A stretch of DNA of 64,000 nt from a virus. The translations under genes were made by a program, and so were the position numbers. This document shows positions 29,201 through 35,016 of the stretch, piece after piece. The DNA lies in IMG/VR virus record IMGVR_UViG_3300032304_001448, positions 1 to 64,000 of that record. The stretch is one strand, 5' to 3'. Below the pieces are notes generated by a model that worked only from the letters and a program-made list of their open reading frames with translations, was not told the DNA's origin and did no database searches. Each line of letters begins with the position of its first letter. Within the stretch, counting starts at the first letter, position 1.

Positions 29201-31186
29201 ACGGTGATGAAGCTCTCCAGCGTCATCGCCAACGATAACTTCCTCAAGGAACTGCGGGACCTCGGTATCCAAGAGGGCTGGCTTTGGAGTCGTGAGAACA
29301 ACCCCGACGATACCCGTCACCCGCCCGGCTACGTCCGTATTTCAACCGAGAGAAATCCTTCACTGAGACCGCTCGGTGGGATGTATGTGCATCCGGATCT
29401 GGCCGAGGGGCTCTTCAAGATGTTCCCGGTCGGCTCGACCGAGGAGCACTACGCTTGGCTGCGTGCTTTGATGAAGCTGACCGGCATCTCGATGGCGACC
29501 AAAACGGTCGGATCGGTGGCGTCCCAGGTCCGGAACTTCTTCGGTAACTACATGCCGCTAATCGCAGGCGGGAACTTGGGGTTGGACGACATTACCAGCG
29601 GCGACTTTAAGCGCCGGTTCGCCAACTCTACCGACACTGTGCTGGCCAGCACCTTCGGGAAATATCGCAACATGAGCCGCGCCGAGTGGCGGGTGAAAAT
29701 CGACGACTATATCCGCCGCGGTATTGTCGGCGAGTCGATCACGACGGGACTCCTCGAAGATCTCCTCACCGCGAGCCGCCGCGCCGGGAGCCCTGACTTC
29801 GGGGACTTCGTTTGGAATAAGGTCGGGGATCCTTTCAAGCGGGTGGCCGACTTCGCGGTCAAGACCTACTCGGCCGGTGACGACTGGTTCAAGGTGATGA
29901 TCTACGAGGCCGAGCAGGACAAATACCGGAGAGCCTTTCCTGACTGGGACGACAACAAGATCAAAGAAAAGGCCGCAGTCATCGCCCGGGACATCCACTG
30001 GACCTACTCACTGGCCCCGGCCATCGTGCAGGACCTCAAGAAGTTCCCCTTCGTTGCCCCGTTCGTGACTTTCACGAGCGAAGTCATCCGCACCACTTAC
30101 AATCTGCAAAAGCTGGCCCGCCAGGAGATCACAGAAGGCCGAGCCACGGGCAACAAAGAACTCGAAGCGATCGGCTGGAAGCGCGTGCGCGGTATGACCA
30201 TTGCCGCCTTCCTCCCGTTTGCCGTCGGCTCCGCCGCTATGGCGATGGCGGGCATTTCCGGAGAAGACGAAGAAGACCTCCGTCGCTTCCTGCCCGACTG
30301 GCAGAAGAACAGTCAGCTTGTCCTCTTCCGCAAAGCAAACGGCGAGATCGACTTTCTCGATGTCAGCTTCTTGGACCCCTACGAGTATTTCAAAAAGCCT
30401 TTGACCGCATTCATGCGTTCAATGCGCAGCCCCGGTAGTGCTGACGAGATCCTCCTCAAGGGCACGATGGACATGGTGCGCCAAGCCATCGATCCCTTTA
30501 CCAGCGAGCAGATCTTCGCCGGAGCAATCATGGACGTGATGCGTAACCGCGATGCAGCCGGACGCCAGGTCTACAACCCGCAGGACAGTGGAGCGAACAT
30601 CGGTCTCAATGTAGCCCGCAAGATCTTCTACGATCCTTTCGTCCCCGGCACCGTGAACAGCGCCGAGCGTATCGGTAAAGCCGCCTTCGGTATCGAGAGC
30701 GAGACCGGACGTTCCTACAACCTCATCAACGAGCTTTCCAGTGTCGCACTCGGCCAGCGTGTCTCCTCGGTCGACGCGCAGCAGGCACTCCAGTTCAAAT
30801 CTTCCCGCTTCATGCGCGAGATGCGCGATGCCTCGGCCCTCTTCAACCGCGAGTTCACCGCCCAAGGCACCCGCTCGGCCGGCGATGTGATCGACGGCTA
30901 TGCTCGGTCCAACGCCGCCCGGCGCAGCCTGATCGACTCAATCCGCAGGGACTACCTCGCCGCGATCCGTCTCGGGGTGCCCGTGCAGCGGGCCAAGGCG
31001 ATCCTCCGTGACGGAGGTCTCGGCGGCGACACCATCAAGATGGTGACCACCGGAATCTACAAACCCTACGACGCGAGCAAGCAGAGCATAGACTTGGTTC
31101 GGTCCCGCGGTAAAAACGACCGCGTCTCCGCCTACAACCAAGCCCGCCGCTCGGCCGTGCCCCGCGAAATCCTTGCCGATCGATGA
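20264..31186 (+). CDS. Giant polyvalent internal-virion/DNA-ejection protein (3640 aa)
   Basis: One frame runs for 10.9 kb. In order: hydrophobic, glycine-rich N-terminal region (about residues 115-430); long linkers; zinc-peptidase-like region with HEIAH at 1629-1633; a domain with AIHDLFGHA near 2058; a large-polyvalent-associated type module (about 2224-2315); a kinase-like domain of the polyvalent type (about 2503-2665: VIK, D-V-V-P-G-N-V, PFDV); and a C-terminal part (about 2950-3640) like T7 gp16-type ejection proteins. Polyvalent proteins enter the host with phage DNA and combine effector domains. Linkers at 24.1, 25.9 and 27.2-27.7 kb overlap small genes in the +1 frame. Joined ancestral genes or later overprinting could explain this. 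Confidence 0.75.
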   Translation: MTSEQRRQESEAYWFRSPAARNVLEDFGAARDDEEETIITEEGQEPEPVTLTPETSVEDVVRNEPEPPPREFTDVYEFFASQQGKDLTQERYEERGIEGYEVGELFPREQRGLGGEAGAGFARGVDQTQAMGFGLLGLMGEALGVEGLSDLGVDGYIRNMEEAAKNQASVQDPFEEIGGAGDAARYATGIIFEQLPQLALSLVGGGIGGYTARSLASKVVANEIGRRIKAGAAKEVAESEVAQMVAERMLRGAGTKIVESATKSGAFGGAYVANVGQIAGGSFGEIEQETGLRDPVNALGFALLGGALETGAEALLAAPIAGKLMRGTTAPMTGATERALGFNVGPVVGAAGRLAGTSAAEGGTEYGQTFTEQAAVASADPNRTLAEVAFTPEAERERQISAAAGVVAGGGIGAVSQAASYLIPETSRRVQEKLQQRRGEQAPADIPGDPKTGRPLKVLEGNWSEPKVVGGFDFRRNDEGKVAIFNPDPQKFAGLPRFSTPQGDVFSLLDGVEYLNLPTRSEKALAQKALGFFDDDEVGSTQVKRTPVQKPKPRTPATESVLDDGPDMTPAGQAVGSNVRFNGYEGSLAQDGARFLLRANDGTEVEVPAESEVEIVAAPALTRLTATSIPAVQTPPVEQPTPMPDLATMGAEEISKAALARPEVSIVDQAAETAETLDRNAVTLLRDARTTLESSIGEIERRDLAPEAKSTLTEPLYQKLVQVEDTLSKAPAEATALDAEIQKSKQTIADTKVEQVKVAQQTVNRPPDQSRQFVESLQPKDKVTVYLSDEKADDSLSFGATFEARRPNGNVVVVTEPDAEGNQEKLVFTPQQYNRLGMFKQPTPKQSPVDVAVNSVLGPKPTKAKAERVFGTPYQEGQPQEAFFDDGLYANPGKTNKVPGEVRYFDKEGEPGVKEVVNFGKWQGNSRGTLFTTVRQMNLGLDVPVPDDQLQNLPEGVQVEQRTMKNGQTANVVTKVVYNGNTYRRGDAAYDFSVNGENTGPGGFDNIYFNSPERLLRSERARKGKQTQKEKAGKTVGSVQAKLESLDEADQFFVGDARARAARFIDRRSDLDPEAKAMASDEADASIIEQVAGRDKKGVPPVRDLALFKNFNSRMLDIFESNQENETGADTGRDVQEAARQITEELVASGQTAAQASAAVEPIVKRWQSYGDFSPIKTAMTKAQSAKKSAVRTGRNQRAAEADLAAGTTGDARAQQTPAERFAERTSDAAMDGRERLGRVVGEDRDLLDAYWAEEELSESDQQRVEDLLEYIQGNKTYEQINQATEQGSAILSREPRDGDNLRRDAVAEGRAGGLAESRGRGRNQAGAGRGRNRVGRTDGGQAGTVPGAAPVAGGRPGLGGTPDQRNASTARRAFVGSFIGDRGLVAGLSEAVVEKIYQAVSTTLDALAATKGRRVVAATEANMADLMGRSVEELVAGYQEEFSSYMANRERIDAIRRNAQEAVRSRIFEGPKAALEFMAQDGDRPAFMRMVAKVVLSQGQRFGLNIDDIAMQVGIFRRNFATQPLRGEEVRARVQEVQGEEGEGVFEVTTPGGVETYAFGGESGRTRKQAGKEARARAFDLVTGQTRTSWAGVLGVDENATSPVGRYSVVLNLDNWHEADDIGLTMLHEIAHVFSKTKFAGLEKLNTVEKAAIKGIEAFRVRMLKAVARTNGLEVPAGNNPTNLAKLSRQVDDLSNPNVVGADADRRFAYLVNAEETARGLMESPEFLKLALQLGLGKAKTRGKKTSLSGPVAEAWGDIVDLNSGKKTAATSPLANAFQDAWDATFGALEGTTEGYAKPPIGANPLAQDLAALDQATNFIEDQIIARGLTGTTAEREALLQEFMAARNMERGAEAVVEEADADVDTLADPVTMSRAISNESREALSNQGATNDRRNQPALQATTPGMGSASGGNQVQRQAVRPNAEPNPFVQEGVSAYNARYGLGEVVRGHYAPVDEQRARSIAAAYDALPVLDEGRETQDAYRQLGFEIQQQWDYAINTMGVTFEPWTTEGQPYANSREMVRDVRDNKHLWFFTGGEPHPLLNQPDADGLTMNDKLRAIHDLFGHAAEDYQFGARGEENAWIKHSQMFTPLAQRALTTETRGQNSWVNYGAHNYAADGTRIKVPASERPFATQKVALLPEEFMDWRGALAADTVTESRAVAMEFVSPNERENLTFAQARAALTGTQQEQLRAFASRIHTVFGLDQSRVSDAIGDWADGAEPTTVTEHYAPGLTYEDVEVMAALKGALRNQKQVIPFLRDSEGTSRLYDVFIPNQTADQSRGILETAGIQFRTLIEQNGGTRVLIFDKNGSLFLPVRELVSSNNYETKYYKGTGNFLGNEDSREAGRAAYARTVGSAIARSRLAGRDTGRPDSVRATRLSELAAEAGLILPNEDLNESRAVGESPNLIYQDAEGNLRGRPRTGSPEGNIGRALLRLQESSNEGRDFGAGETFRFRADTGGQADQALEQQRRQQAGAGFRRFVENLEADGLVLDPESFENTVIEGRDRIGDGSEHQVHMDRPTNRVIKYTNPDVTGSGIVGQSINVFDYLTNLNAHKKLFNIDIRLEGLVDLGEPFPRIVTSQPYIKGRDSTIPEINSYFRDELKFTKQDDGSWVRVRNGEVQRVWDVVPGNVKTVKIGKKKVVVPFDVQISIQSNAASGAVDQPNESRARGRVWRPVTSRTPTGGTISRGGMFAVDELLDKRAGDLYRSSRMAIKVDVSKIQDLSRVLERQIKNFYKGETPPLETINTALGNLDNPLTEQQIGEIEDLRARGLTNQAAKKRDQYIRDNRRNFKQNKQTQALAQLPEELAETIREMSSHIESLSRELPNEGLVSGDLAITVDEALGTYLNRSYAIFDDPQWTDRVRKDAKVMDAARKYIRNSLAKAKAQDLIADAADEGRTLSRIDAEALANDSVIDDEVENLLEGYLAIGAEAPTIEVLSGRIPGQKNLSMFNQRGNIAPEIQALWGRYEDPSVNYAKTVMKLSSVIANDNFLKELRDLGIQEGWLWSRENNPDDTRHPPGYVRISTERNPSLRPLGGMYVHPDLAEGLFKMFPVGSTEEHYAWLRALMKLTGISMATKTVGSVASQVRNFFGNYMPLIAGGNLGLDDITSGDFKRRFANSTDTVLASTFGKYRNMSRAEWRVKIDDYIRRGIVGESITTGLLEDLLTASRRAGSPDFGDFVWNKVGDPFKRVADFAVKTYSAGDDWFKVMIYEAEQDKYRRAFPDWDDNKIKEKAAVIARDIHWTYSLAPAIVQDLKKFPFVAPFVTFTSEVIRTTYNLQKLARQEITEGRATGNKELEAIGWKRVRGMTIAAFLPFAVGSAAMAMAGISGEDEEDLRRFLPDWQKNSQLVLFRKANGEIDFLDVSFLDPYEYFKKPLTAFMRSMRSPGSADEILLKGTMDMVRQAIDPFTSEQIFAGAIMDVMRNRDAAGRQVYNPQDSGANIGLNVARKIFYDPFVPGTVNSAERIGKAAFGIESETGRSYNLINELSSVALGQRVSSVDAQQALQFKSSRFMREMRDASALFNREFTAQGTRSAGDVIDGYARSNAARRSLIDSIRRDYLAAIRLGVPVQRAKAILRDGGLGGDTIKMVTTGIYKPYDASKQSIDLVRSRGKNDRVSAYNQARRSAVPREILADR
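24096..24419 (+). CDS. Nested small gene in the +1 frame of the giant gene (107 aa)
   Basis: It starts at an ATG after CAAGG and encodes a protein-like sequence (VQQYFLENPEMATIFAGM, RKAVGEDAIKRALDGDVTVW) with balanced charge and amphipathic helices. The giant protein reads Arg/Gly/Ala-rich low-complexity sequence over the same bases. This contrast suggests that the nested frame carries the older or stronger selection here, and that the giant frame is just kept open as a linker. The last 20 residues become proline/serine-rich where the next giant domain begins. Function unknown. Confidence 0.5.
   Translation: MSKSTKQPNKVQQYFLENPEMATIFAGMRLQKDVPEDLRKAVGEDAIKRALDGDVTVWAELMVAKPELFRERPLSLVEDLAWEELLTNGTPAPRGEPSSAPSSATAV
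25941..26108 (+). CDS. Nested small gene in the +1 frame of the giant gene (55 aa)
   Basis: A good ribosome binding site (AAGGAG, six bases before ATG) precedes it. The product begins MTEETNLPYKRPPQGWDP and is short, charged and proline-rich. The overlapping giant segment is an Ala/Gln/Gly-rich linker right before the AIHDLFGHA domain. The strong ribosome site in the middle of a coding frame is the best single sign that these nested genes are expressed. Confidence 0.45.
   Translation: MTEETNLPYKRPPQGWDPQVEATKFKGKQFGPTPSQTPSSKKESVPTMPVTGSAK
27240..27431 (+). CDS. Nested small gene in the +1 frame, preceded by element A (63 aa)
   Basis: TAATAAC at 27232-27238 stands one base before the ATG, the same start-associated element found in front of ordinary genes of this phage. 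The product has a clear order: a Lys/Thr N-terminus, then LTLEQWDRLLQEAGWRD, then GYPNSQPKQD. The overlapping giant sequence is an Arg/Ala-rich linker. The presence of the start element here strongly suggests a former or present independent gene. Confidence 0.5.
   Translation: MKQNITKEPATSSATKIPVKPGEPLTLEQWDRLLQEAGWRDATLDGPTAFELPGYPNSQPKQD
27441..27665 (+). CDS. Second nested gene, in line after 27240-27431 (74 aa)
   Basis: It is nine bases downstream of the preceding nested gene and in the same +1 frame, as in a two-gene operon. The product is basic at the N-terminus, has a charged middle (ETFEDDREREALKG) and ends with ILEQARRSGFVPTLAGKP. The overlapping giant protein linker leads into the kinase-like domain, which begins near 27.77 kb. 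No function is recognised. Confidence 0.45.
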   Translation: MKTSTKAAPSVKARISSTKMPKETFEDDREREALKGTSEGLYYASKNPPTRAEILEQARRSGFVPTLAGKPIRR

Positions 31187-31803
31187 TAGTAACCGATACC
31201 AGAGTGACCCCGCCCGGCGGTTGGCGTTATGTTCAACCGGAGACGGGCTTCGAGTTTGCCGCTTCGACCTTGCGCGAACTGGTCAAGAAGGTAGCGACCC
31301 ATCGTAAGTCCAATAGTCTTGCGGCGGGTGATCCTTCGGCCGACATCCAAGACTTTGTCTGTGCCCAGCTTCCGGTCGGCAGCGAGAGTTGCAGTCACGT
31401 CATCGAGGGTGACTACGCACTCAAGACCCACTTCACGATGGAGGACGTTAAGCGTTTCATCCAAGCCGCGGTCTCCGCACTTAGGGGCAGGGGACTCGTT
31501 GATCAACCCGAAGCCGAACGCCGGGCCGCGCTCTGTGCCTCATGTCCCCTGAACACAACGGTCAAGGGGTGCTGGCGGTGCAAGGGGTTGGCCGAATGGC
31601 TCTTCAACCTGATCGGTGCACGGACCACGGCTTATGCTTCACGGCTCAACCAATGCGGGGTCTGCGGGTGCGCGATCAAAGCAAAGATCTGGTTGCCGCA
31701 GGATGTCGCTCAAGAGGTCAGCCAAGGCTACACCTTCCCATCCTGGTGCTGGCTCAATGAGAAACCACTCCCGACGGGAATCGAACCCGTATCGCAGCCT
31801 TGA
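31183..31803 (+). CDS. Cysteine-rich zinc-binding protein overlapping a tRNA on the other strand
   Basis: The start overlaps the stop of the giant gene (ATGA). The 206-residue protein has CASC, then GCWRC, then CGVCGC with IKAKIWLPQ and a final WCWL, the layout of a widespread phage family of small zinc-binding virion-associated proteins. These normally end near the WCWL motif. Here the frame continues about 15 residues (PLPTGIEPVSQP) through the 3' half of tRNA-Glu, which is encoded on the minus strand. That tail is a by-product of the tRNA. The gene ends the plus-strand virion operon and the strand changes immediately afterwards. Confidence 0.6.
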   Translation: MIVTDTRVTPPGGWRYVQPETGFEFAASTLRELVKKVATHRKSNSLAAGDPSADIQDFVCAQLPVGSESCSHVIEGDYALKTHFTMEDVKRFIQAAVSALRGRGLVDQPEAERRAALCASCPLNTTVKGCWRCKGLAEWLFNLIGARTTAYASRLNQCGVCGCAIKAKIWLPQDVAQEVSQGYTFPSWCWLNEKPLPTGIEPVSQP

Positions 31804-31837
31804 GAGGGCTGTGTCCTAACCGTTAGACGACGAGAGC
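31766..31837 (-). tRNA. tRNA-Glu (anticodon CTC)
   Basis: Read on the minus strand, a complete 72-base cloverleaf forms: 7-bp acceptor stem (two G-T wobbles), 4-bp D stem with loop AACGGTTA, anticodon stem CAGCC/GGCTG with loop CTCTCAA, 4-base variable loop, T stem ACGGG/CCCGT with loop TTCGATT, and discriminator G. CCA is not encoded. It lies in the convergent boundary between the late plus-strand operon and the minus-strand block. It may support translation of GAG codons; tRNA genes can also serve as attachment-type sites, but the integrase is far away. Confidence 0.92.
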
Positions 31838-31854
31838 AGACTACCCCGATGAAA

Positions 31855-32163
31855 TCACCGGAATCGGTCTGGCACAATAAGTTTCGACTCCTCTTGCAGG
31901 GGCTCCTCCGGAAGCTCTTCCCCCTTCATCTTCGCGACCTCCCGCTGGAGAGCGCGATTAACCTGGTTGGACAGGCTGATCGAGGAATTGATCGCATTAA
32001 GAAGAAGCGTCTGCTGGAAAAAGACCTGCTGTAGGAGGGCATCGCCCTCGGACATGCCTTCGTTTTTAGTCTCTTCGATCTTCTTACCGAGGTAAGTCGC
32101 CACGGCTTTCAGGCTGTGGCTGTGGATGGGGGCGTCGATTGGTTGTGTGTTTTCTTCAGTCAT
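31855..32163 (-). CDS. Small helical protein at the end of the minus-strand operon (102 aa)
   Basis: The start is the ATG that overlaps the stop of the upstream glycosyltransferase/methyltransferase gene. The sequence is helical and charged (KAVATYLGKKIEETKNEG, LSNQVNRALQREVAKMKGEEL) with a coiled-coil pattern. There is no membrane segment or motif. It is the last gene before the tRNA and the strand change. Confidence 0.55.
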   Translation of the reverse strand: MTEENTQPIDAPIHSHSLKAVATYLGKKIEETKNEGMSEGDALLQQVFFQQTLLLNAINSSISLSNQVNRALQREVAKMKGEELPEEPLQEESKLIVPDRFR

Positions 32164-33350
32164 AGTTTTTCCAAGACAACGCCCCACGAGTAGTCGGCGA
32201 AGTCTTCTTCAGCCACGACACGGGCGCGGATGTTGCCGGTCTTGAGCACTTTCTTTTTGAAAGTCTTGAGTGAGTAGTCGGCCTCTTTGTGGTTGTCGTT
32301 GATCGACTGACCCGTGGCCGCGCAGTGGGCCAAGAACCGCTGTTGGTCGGGGGCGAGAATGAGGAGCTTGCCGCCCGGCTTGAGCACGCGCATCCACTCC
32401 TGCACCATCGGGATCTGATCGCCGTAGGTGAAGTCCTCAATCAAGTGTGAGTTGTAGAGCCAGTCGAGAGTGTCGGCTTTAAGCGGAATCTTGCGGGCAT
32501 CGCCGCCAAGATGTTGCACCGAAGTCCCGACCGAGGTGTAGGGCTGGGGCATGTCGAGGGTAATACAAGTTGTCGTCAGGGCATCGCCGCCGAAGCCGAC
32601 ATCCATCCCGTAGCCCTGGGTGTAATGCAGAAACCAGTCGCGGTGTTTGCTCGTTTCACTCATGTCCGGCGGGGTCGCGCCCTCGCAGGGCAGGGGAGCA
32701 GGCTGTGAATCCGGCCCGACCCACTTCGACACCGTGCCATAGGCATCCTTGTGGAAGATAGCCGCGCCACGGCACATCTTCTCGAAGTGCGCCCGTGATC
32801 CAAAGGCGTGGTAGCCGATCAGGTCGGCCCCTTGGTAGATGCCGTAACTGTGCCGGATGAGTGGAGTCTTCGAGACATACTCCGGTCCGAGGGTTCCGAT
32901 CCATTCGTCGAAGGCAGCGCCTTCACGGACCCAAGTGCGGAACTCGTTGTAGGTCTTGGGCAGCGGCAGCTTCTTTGCATCGTAGATCCCGATGCCGCCG
33001 ACCGTATCGTGTGGCGGGTGACAGGATGCAGTGACCAATGCCGCAGGGTTCCCCCGCTGTGCGTAGTCCGCGGCCAAGACCTCATACCAGTTCGGGGCAC
33101 AGGGCCAGGCGTCGGTCTCCAAGTAGAGCACGGGTTCACGCAACACGGTGCACGCTTCATGCCACATGTGGGTGCAGACCTCGGGATATCCGTAGGGCGA
33201 TACAAAGACGCGGTCGATCTTGTGGTCGACCTTCACGCCGGGCTCGGCCCAGACGACCATCTCGGGGAACTGACCAAGGCCGCGAGCATGACGCAGCCAC
33301 TTCGCGAAAAATCCTTCATCGCGTTTACAGACATGGACAAATGGAATCAT
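32160..33350 (-). CDS. Two-domain glycosyltransferase-like / SAM-dependent methyltransferase protein
   Basis: The ATG at 33350 follows a strong ribosome site (GGAGG, seven bases). The N-terminal 240 residues look like a small glycosyltransferase (IPFVHVCKRDEGFFAKWL at the start, YLETDAWP as the acidic nucleotide-sugar region). The C-terminal 150 residues are a class I methyltransferase: a glycine-containing GGDARKIPLKADTLD acidic loop, then LKPGGKLLILAPD. It may glycosylate and methylate a surface glycan or phage DNA or protein. Two more glycosyltransferase-like genes lie near the large terminase. Confidence 0.6.
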   Translation of the reverse strand: MIPFVHVCKRDEGFFAKWLRHARGLGQFPEMVVWAEPGVKVDHKIDRVFVSPYGYPEVCTHMWHEACTVLREPVLYLETDAWPCAPNWYEVLAADYAQRGNPAALVTASCHPPHDTVGGIGIYDAKKLPLPKTYNEFRTWVREGAAFDEWIGTLGPEYVSKTPLIRHSYGIYQGADLIGYHAFGSRAHFEKMCRGAAIFHKDAYGTVSKWVGPDSQPAPLPCEGATPPDMSETSKHRDWFLHYTQGYGMDVGFGGDALTTTCITLDMPQPYTSVGTSVQHLGGDARKIPLKADTLDWLYNSHLIEDFTYGDQIPMVQEWMRVLKPGGKLLILAPDQQRFLAHCAATGQSINDNHKEADYSLKTFKKKVLKTGNIRARVVAEEDFADYSWGVVLEKL

Positions 33351-33607
33351 TCGTTTACCTCCAAAAAGATCGGGGTCTTCTCGCCGACCCAAGCGCCTTC
33401 GACGTTGAATTGGAAATACTCTTCGGCGACTTCGTGATCCATCTCGTCGCGCATCAAAATCTGAATGCACTTCGCCCGGTCATAGACCGCCATCGGCCGG
33501 CCGAACTGACGGCCAATCCCGACGAAGGCATCCTCAAACCCATCGGCGAGGAGCACGGTTTCGTCGTCGCCGATCAAGTCTTCGATCTTTTTCTTCAGGT
33601 CAATCAT
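33347..33607 (-). CDS. Hypothetical protein (86 aa)
   Basis: It starts at ATG 33607 and overlaps both neighbours at ATGA, showing coupled translation. The sequence begins MIDLKKKIEDLIGDDETV and later has AKCIQILMRDEMDHEVAEEYFQF. No known family is visible. A longer upstream GTG would run into the neighbouring gene and is not preferred. Confidence 0.55.
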   Translation of the reverse strand: MIDLKKKIEDLIGDDETVLLADGFEDAFVGIGRQFGRPMAVYDRAKCIQILMRDEMDHEVAEEYFQFNVEGAWVGEKTPIFLEVNE

Positions 33608-33843
33608 TGCACCCAATCCTCCGGTATCTCGACATCCCACTCTCGCCCGTCCATCGGATTTCCGTAGATACGAATATCCTCGGAGAAGAAGTGCTTAACT
33701 ATGCCAGTATGGTGAAGGCGCACTACCCAGACGGAGTTTACCCCAGTGCCGGCCGAAACAATTCCATAGTCCACAAACAGAAAAGCATCACCCTGGCCGA
33801 GCGGAGTGTGGACTGAAATCGGTGCTTTGAACTCGTGGATCAT
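33604..33843 (-). CDS. Small beta-rich protein (79 aa)
   Basis: The sequence (HTPLGQGDAFLFVDYG, then VVRLHHTGIVKHFFSEDIRI) reads like a compact beta domain with one helix, as in small phage-encoded regulatory or virion proteins. It overlaps its downstream neighbour at ATGA. Function unknown. Confidence 0.55.
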   Translation of the reverse strand: MIHEFKAPISVHTPLGQGDAFLFVDYGIVSAGTGVNSVWVVRLHHTGIVKHFFSEDIRIYGNPMDGREWDVEIPEDWVQ

Positions 33844-34101
33844 CTAATCCCAATACTTCTGCGATCCGGTCAGCTTCCCGCCCATCATGCGTTCGAGCAC
33901 CGCCTCGGCATCCCACGCATAGACCCCACCCGCGTAGCACGTCTGGACCCCGAAGAGATCGCTAAACCGCTCACGGTCCAATCCTGCCCCGTTGATCGCT
34001 TCATCCAACTCGGTCCACGGAACATGGTCCATCGGTTCACGCTTCACGTTGCAGCCGATCTGGTGCAGCCGGGGATATTCGGTTGCGGTGTTATTACTCA
34101 C
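33844..34101 (-). CDS. Hypothetical protein, GTG start inside an element A copy (85 aa)
   Basis: The GTG at 34101 is chosen because it lies just after the HNH gene and the following codons spell element A (AGTAATAACACC). The body (GAGLDRERFSDLFGV, TCYAGGVYAWDAEAVLERM) is soluble with no motif. A longer frame reaching 34188 overlaps the HNH gene heavily and is not supported. Confidence 0.45.
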   Translation of the reverse strand: MSNNTATEYPRLHQIGCNVKREPMDHVPWTELDEAINGAGLDRERFSDLFGVQTCYAGGVYAWDAEAVLERMMGGKLTGSQKYWD

Positions 34102-34103
34102 AG

Positions 34104-34613
34104 TCACGCGGCTTTCTTCTTGAGACTCGCGGCGAAACCGCGAGGGCGCTTGTTGTTGCAGTTGACCGCGTGGGTTACCCATCGGCAATTCTTCGGTGAG
34201 TATGGGCCGTATGGATCAATGCGATCTAATTCCAACTCGGGTTTGAATCCGTGCTTCAAAGCCCATTTACGAAAAGGCTCATATTCGGCCCACACCGAAT
34301 CTACGTAAATGCCAGTGTTGTAATACCACGTAGCATGATAAGAATCTGGGGCGCACCTCCGGTGAATCTTTTGCCACCGAGAGTAAAGGGGATTCCACGG
34401 GTTACGCTTGTTGTTGGACCAGTCGAGCTTGTCGAAATCAAATACTTTGCGGGCCGTGTCTTGGTATACCTTGTGGTTTTGGCTGCACGGTAAGCAATAA
34501 AAAGGGCGATCCGCTTTTACTGTCCTTGCATACTGGTCAGACCGCATCGGCCGGCGGTGTCCGCAGTCGGGACAAGAAACCGAAACGTATTGGCGGCTCT
34601 TCTTAGGTTTCAT
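34104..34613 (-). CDS. HNH endonuclease with N-terminal zinc ribbon
   Basis: The N-terminus carries a zinc ribbon (CPDCGH ... CLPC, about residues 14-42). The C-terminus has the phage HNH pattern, LELDRIDPYGPYSPKNCRWVT and a following N-x-N-N-K-R, with the conserved D, Y-S-P, N-C-R-W and N. Such genes are often free-standing homing endonucleases inserted between phage genes. It is placed between two small conserved genes, as expected of a mobile intergenic nuclease. The start at ATG 34613 overlaps the stop of the upstream gene. Confidence 0.75.
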   Translation of the reverse strand: MKPKKSRQYVSVSCPDCGHRRPMRSDQYARTVKADRPFYCLPCSQNHKVYQDTARKVFDFDKLDWSNNKRNPWNPLYSRWQKIHRRCAPDSYHATWYYNTGIYVDSVWAEYEPFRKWALKHGFKPELELDRIDPYGPYSPKNCRWVTHAVNCNNKRPRGFAASLKKKAA

Positions 34614-34879
34614 CACCAAAGGTATTTACACGAATAGTATCGAGCGGTTGTCTTATCCGTGGCGGTGTCACACTTGTGACGCGCACGAAAACTAGCGCGG
34701 CGTTTCGGGTTCTTGTGCTTGGTGAAGTCCGACATCGAGGAGTCCCCGAAGTGGACGACTTTCGCGGTGCCAGCCTTCTTGCCCGGCACGAAGACCGACT
34801 TCTTCTTCGCAGCCGGAGTGATGCCCGCCATCTTGCGGGGCTTATACAGCGTGACCTTCTTGCCTTTGTAGGTAGCCAT
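34613..34879 (-). CDS. Conserved small basic viral protein (88 aa)
   Basis: The protein is lysine-rich with the signature VVHFGDSSMSDFT, HKNPKRRASFRARH and a final KTTARYYSCKYLW. I recognise this pattern (HFGD, then H-K-x-x-x-R-R, then F/Y-x-x-R-H) from small proteins of unknown function in many large dsDNA viruses and phages. A nucleic-acid binding role is a guess from the basic charge. It is coupled to both neighbours by overlaps. Confidence 0.65.
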   Translation of the reverse strand: MATYKGKKVTLYKPRKMAGITPAAKKKSVFVPGKKAGTAKVVHFGDSSMSDFTKHKNPKRRASFRARHKCDTATDKTTARYYSCKYLW

Positions 34880-35016
34880 TAGCGGCGTTTCTTGGCTGCA
34901 AAACCCCCGCGCTTATTTTTCATCTTCGCGTAGGTCTTGGGGTCGACGGTGGACTTGGACTTCGGACGGGACGTGCCCGCCTTCCGACGTTTATTGATGT
35001 TTTCGTATAGGCTCAT
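34879..35016 (-). CDS. Conserved very small basic protein (45 aa)
   Basis: The product begins MSLYENINKRRKAGTSR and ends GGFAAKKRR. The LYENIN-x-R-R-K-A-G-T-S-R pattern recurs beside the preceding gene type in many phage genomes. Function unknown. The start overlaps the stop of the membrane peptide gene (ATGA at 35013-35016). Confidence 0.65.
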   Translation of the reverse strand: MSLYENINKRRKAGTSRPKSKSTVDPKTYAKMKNKRGGFAAKKRR

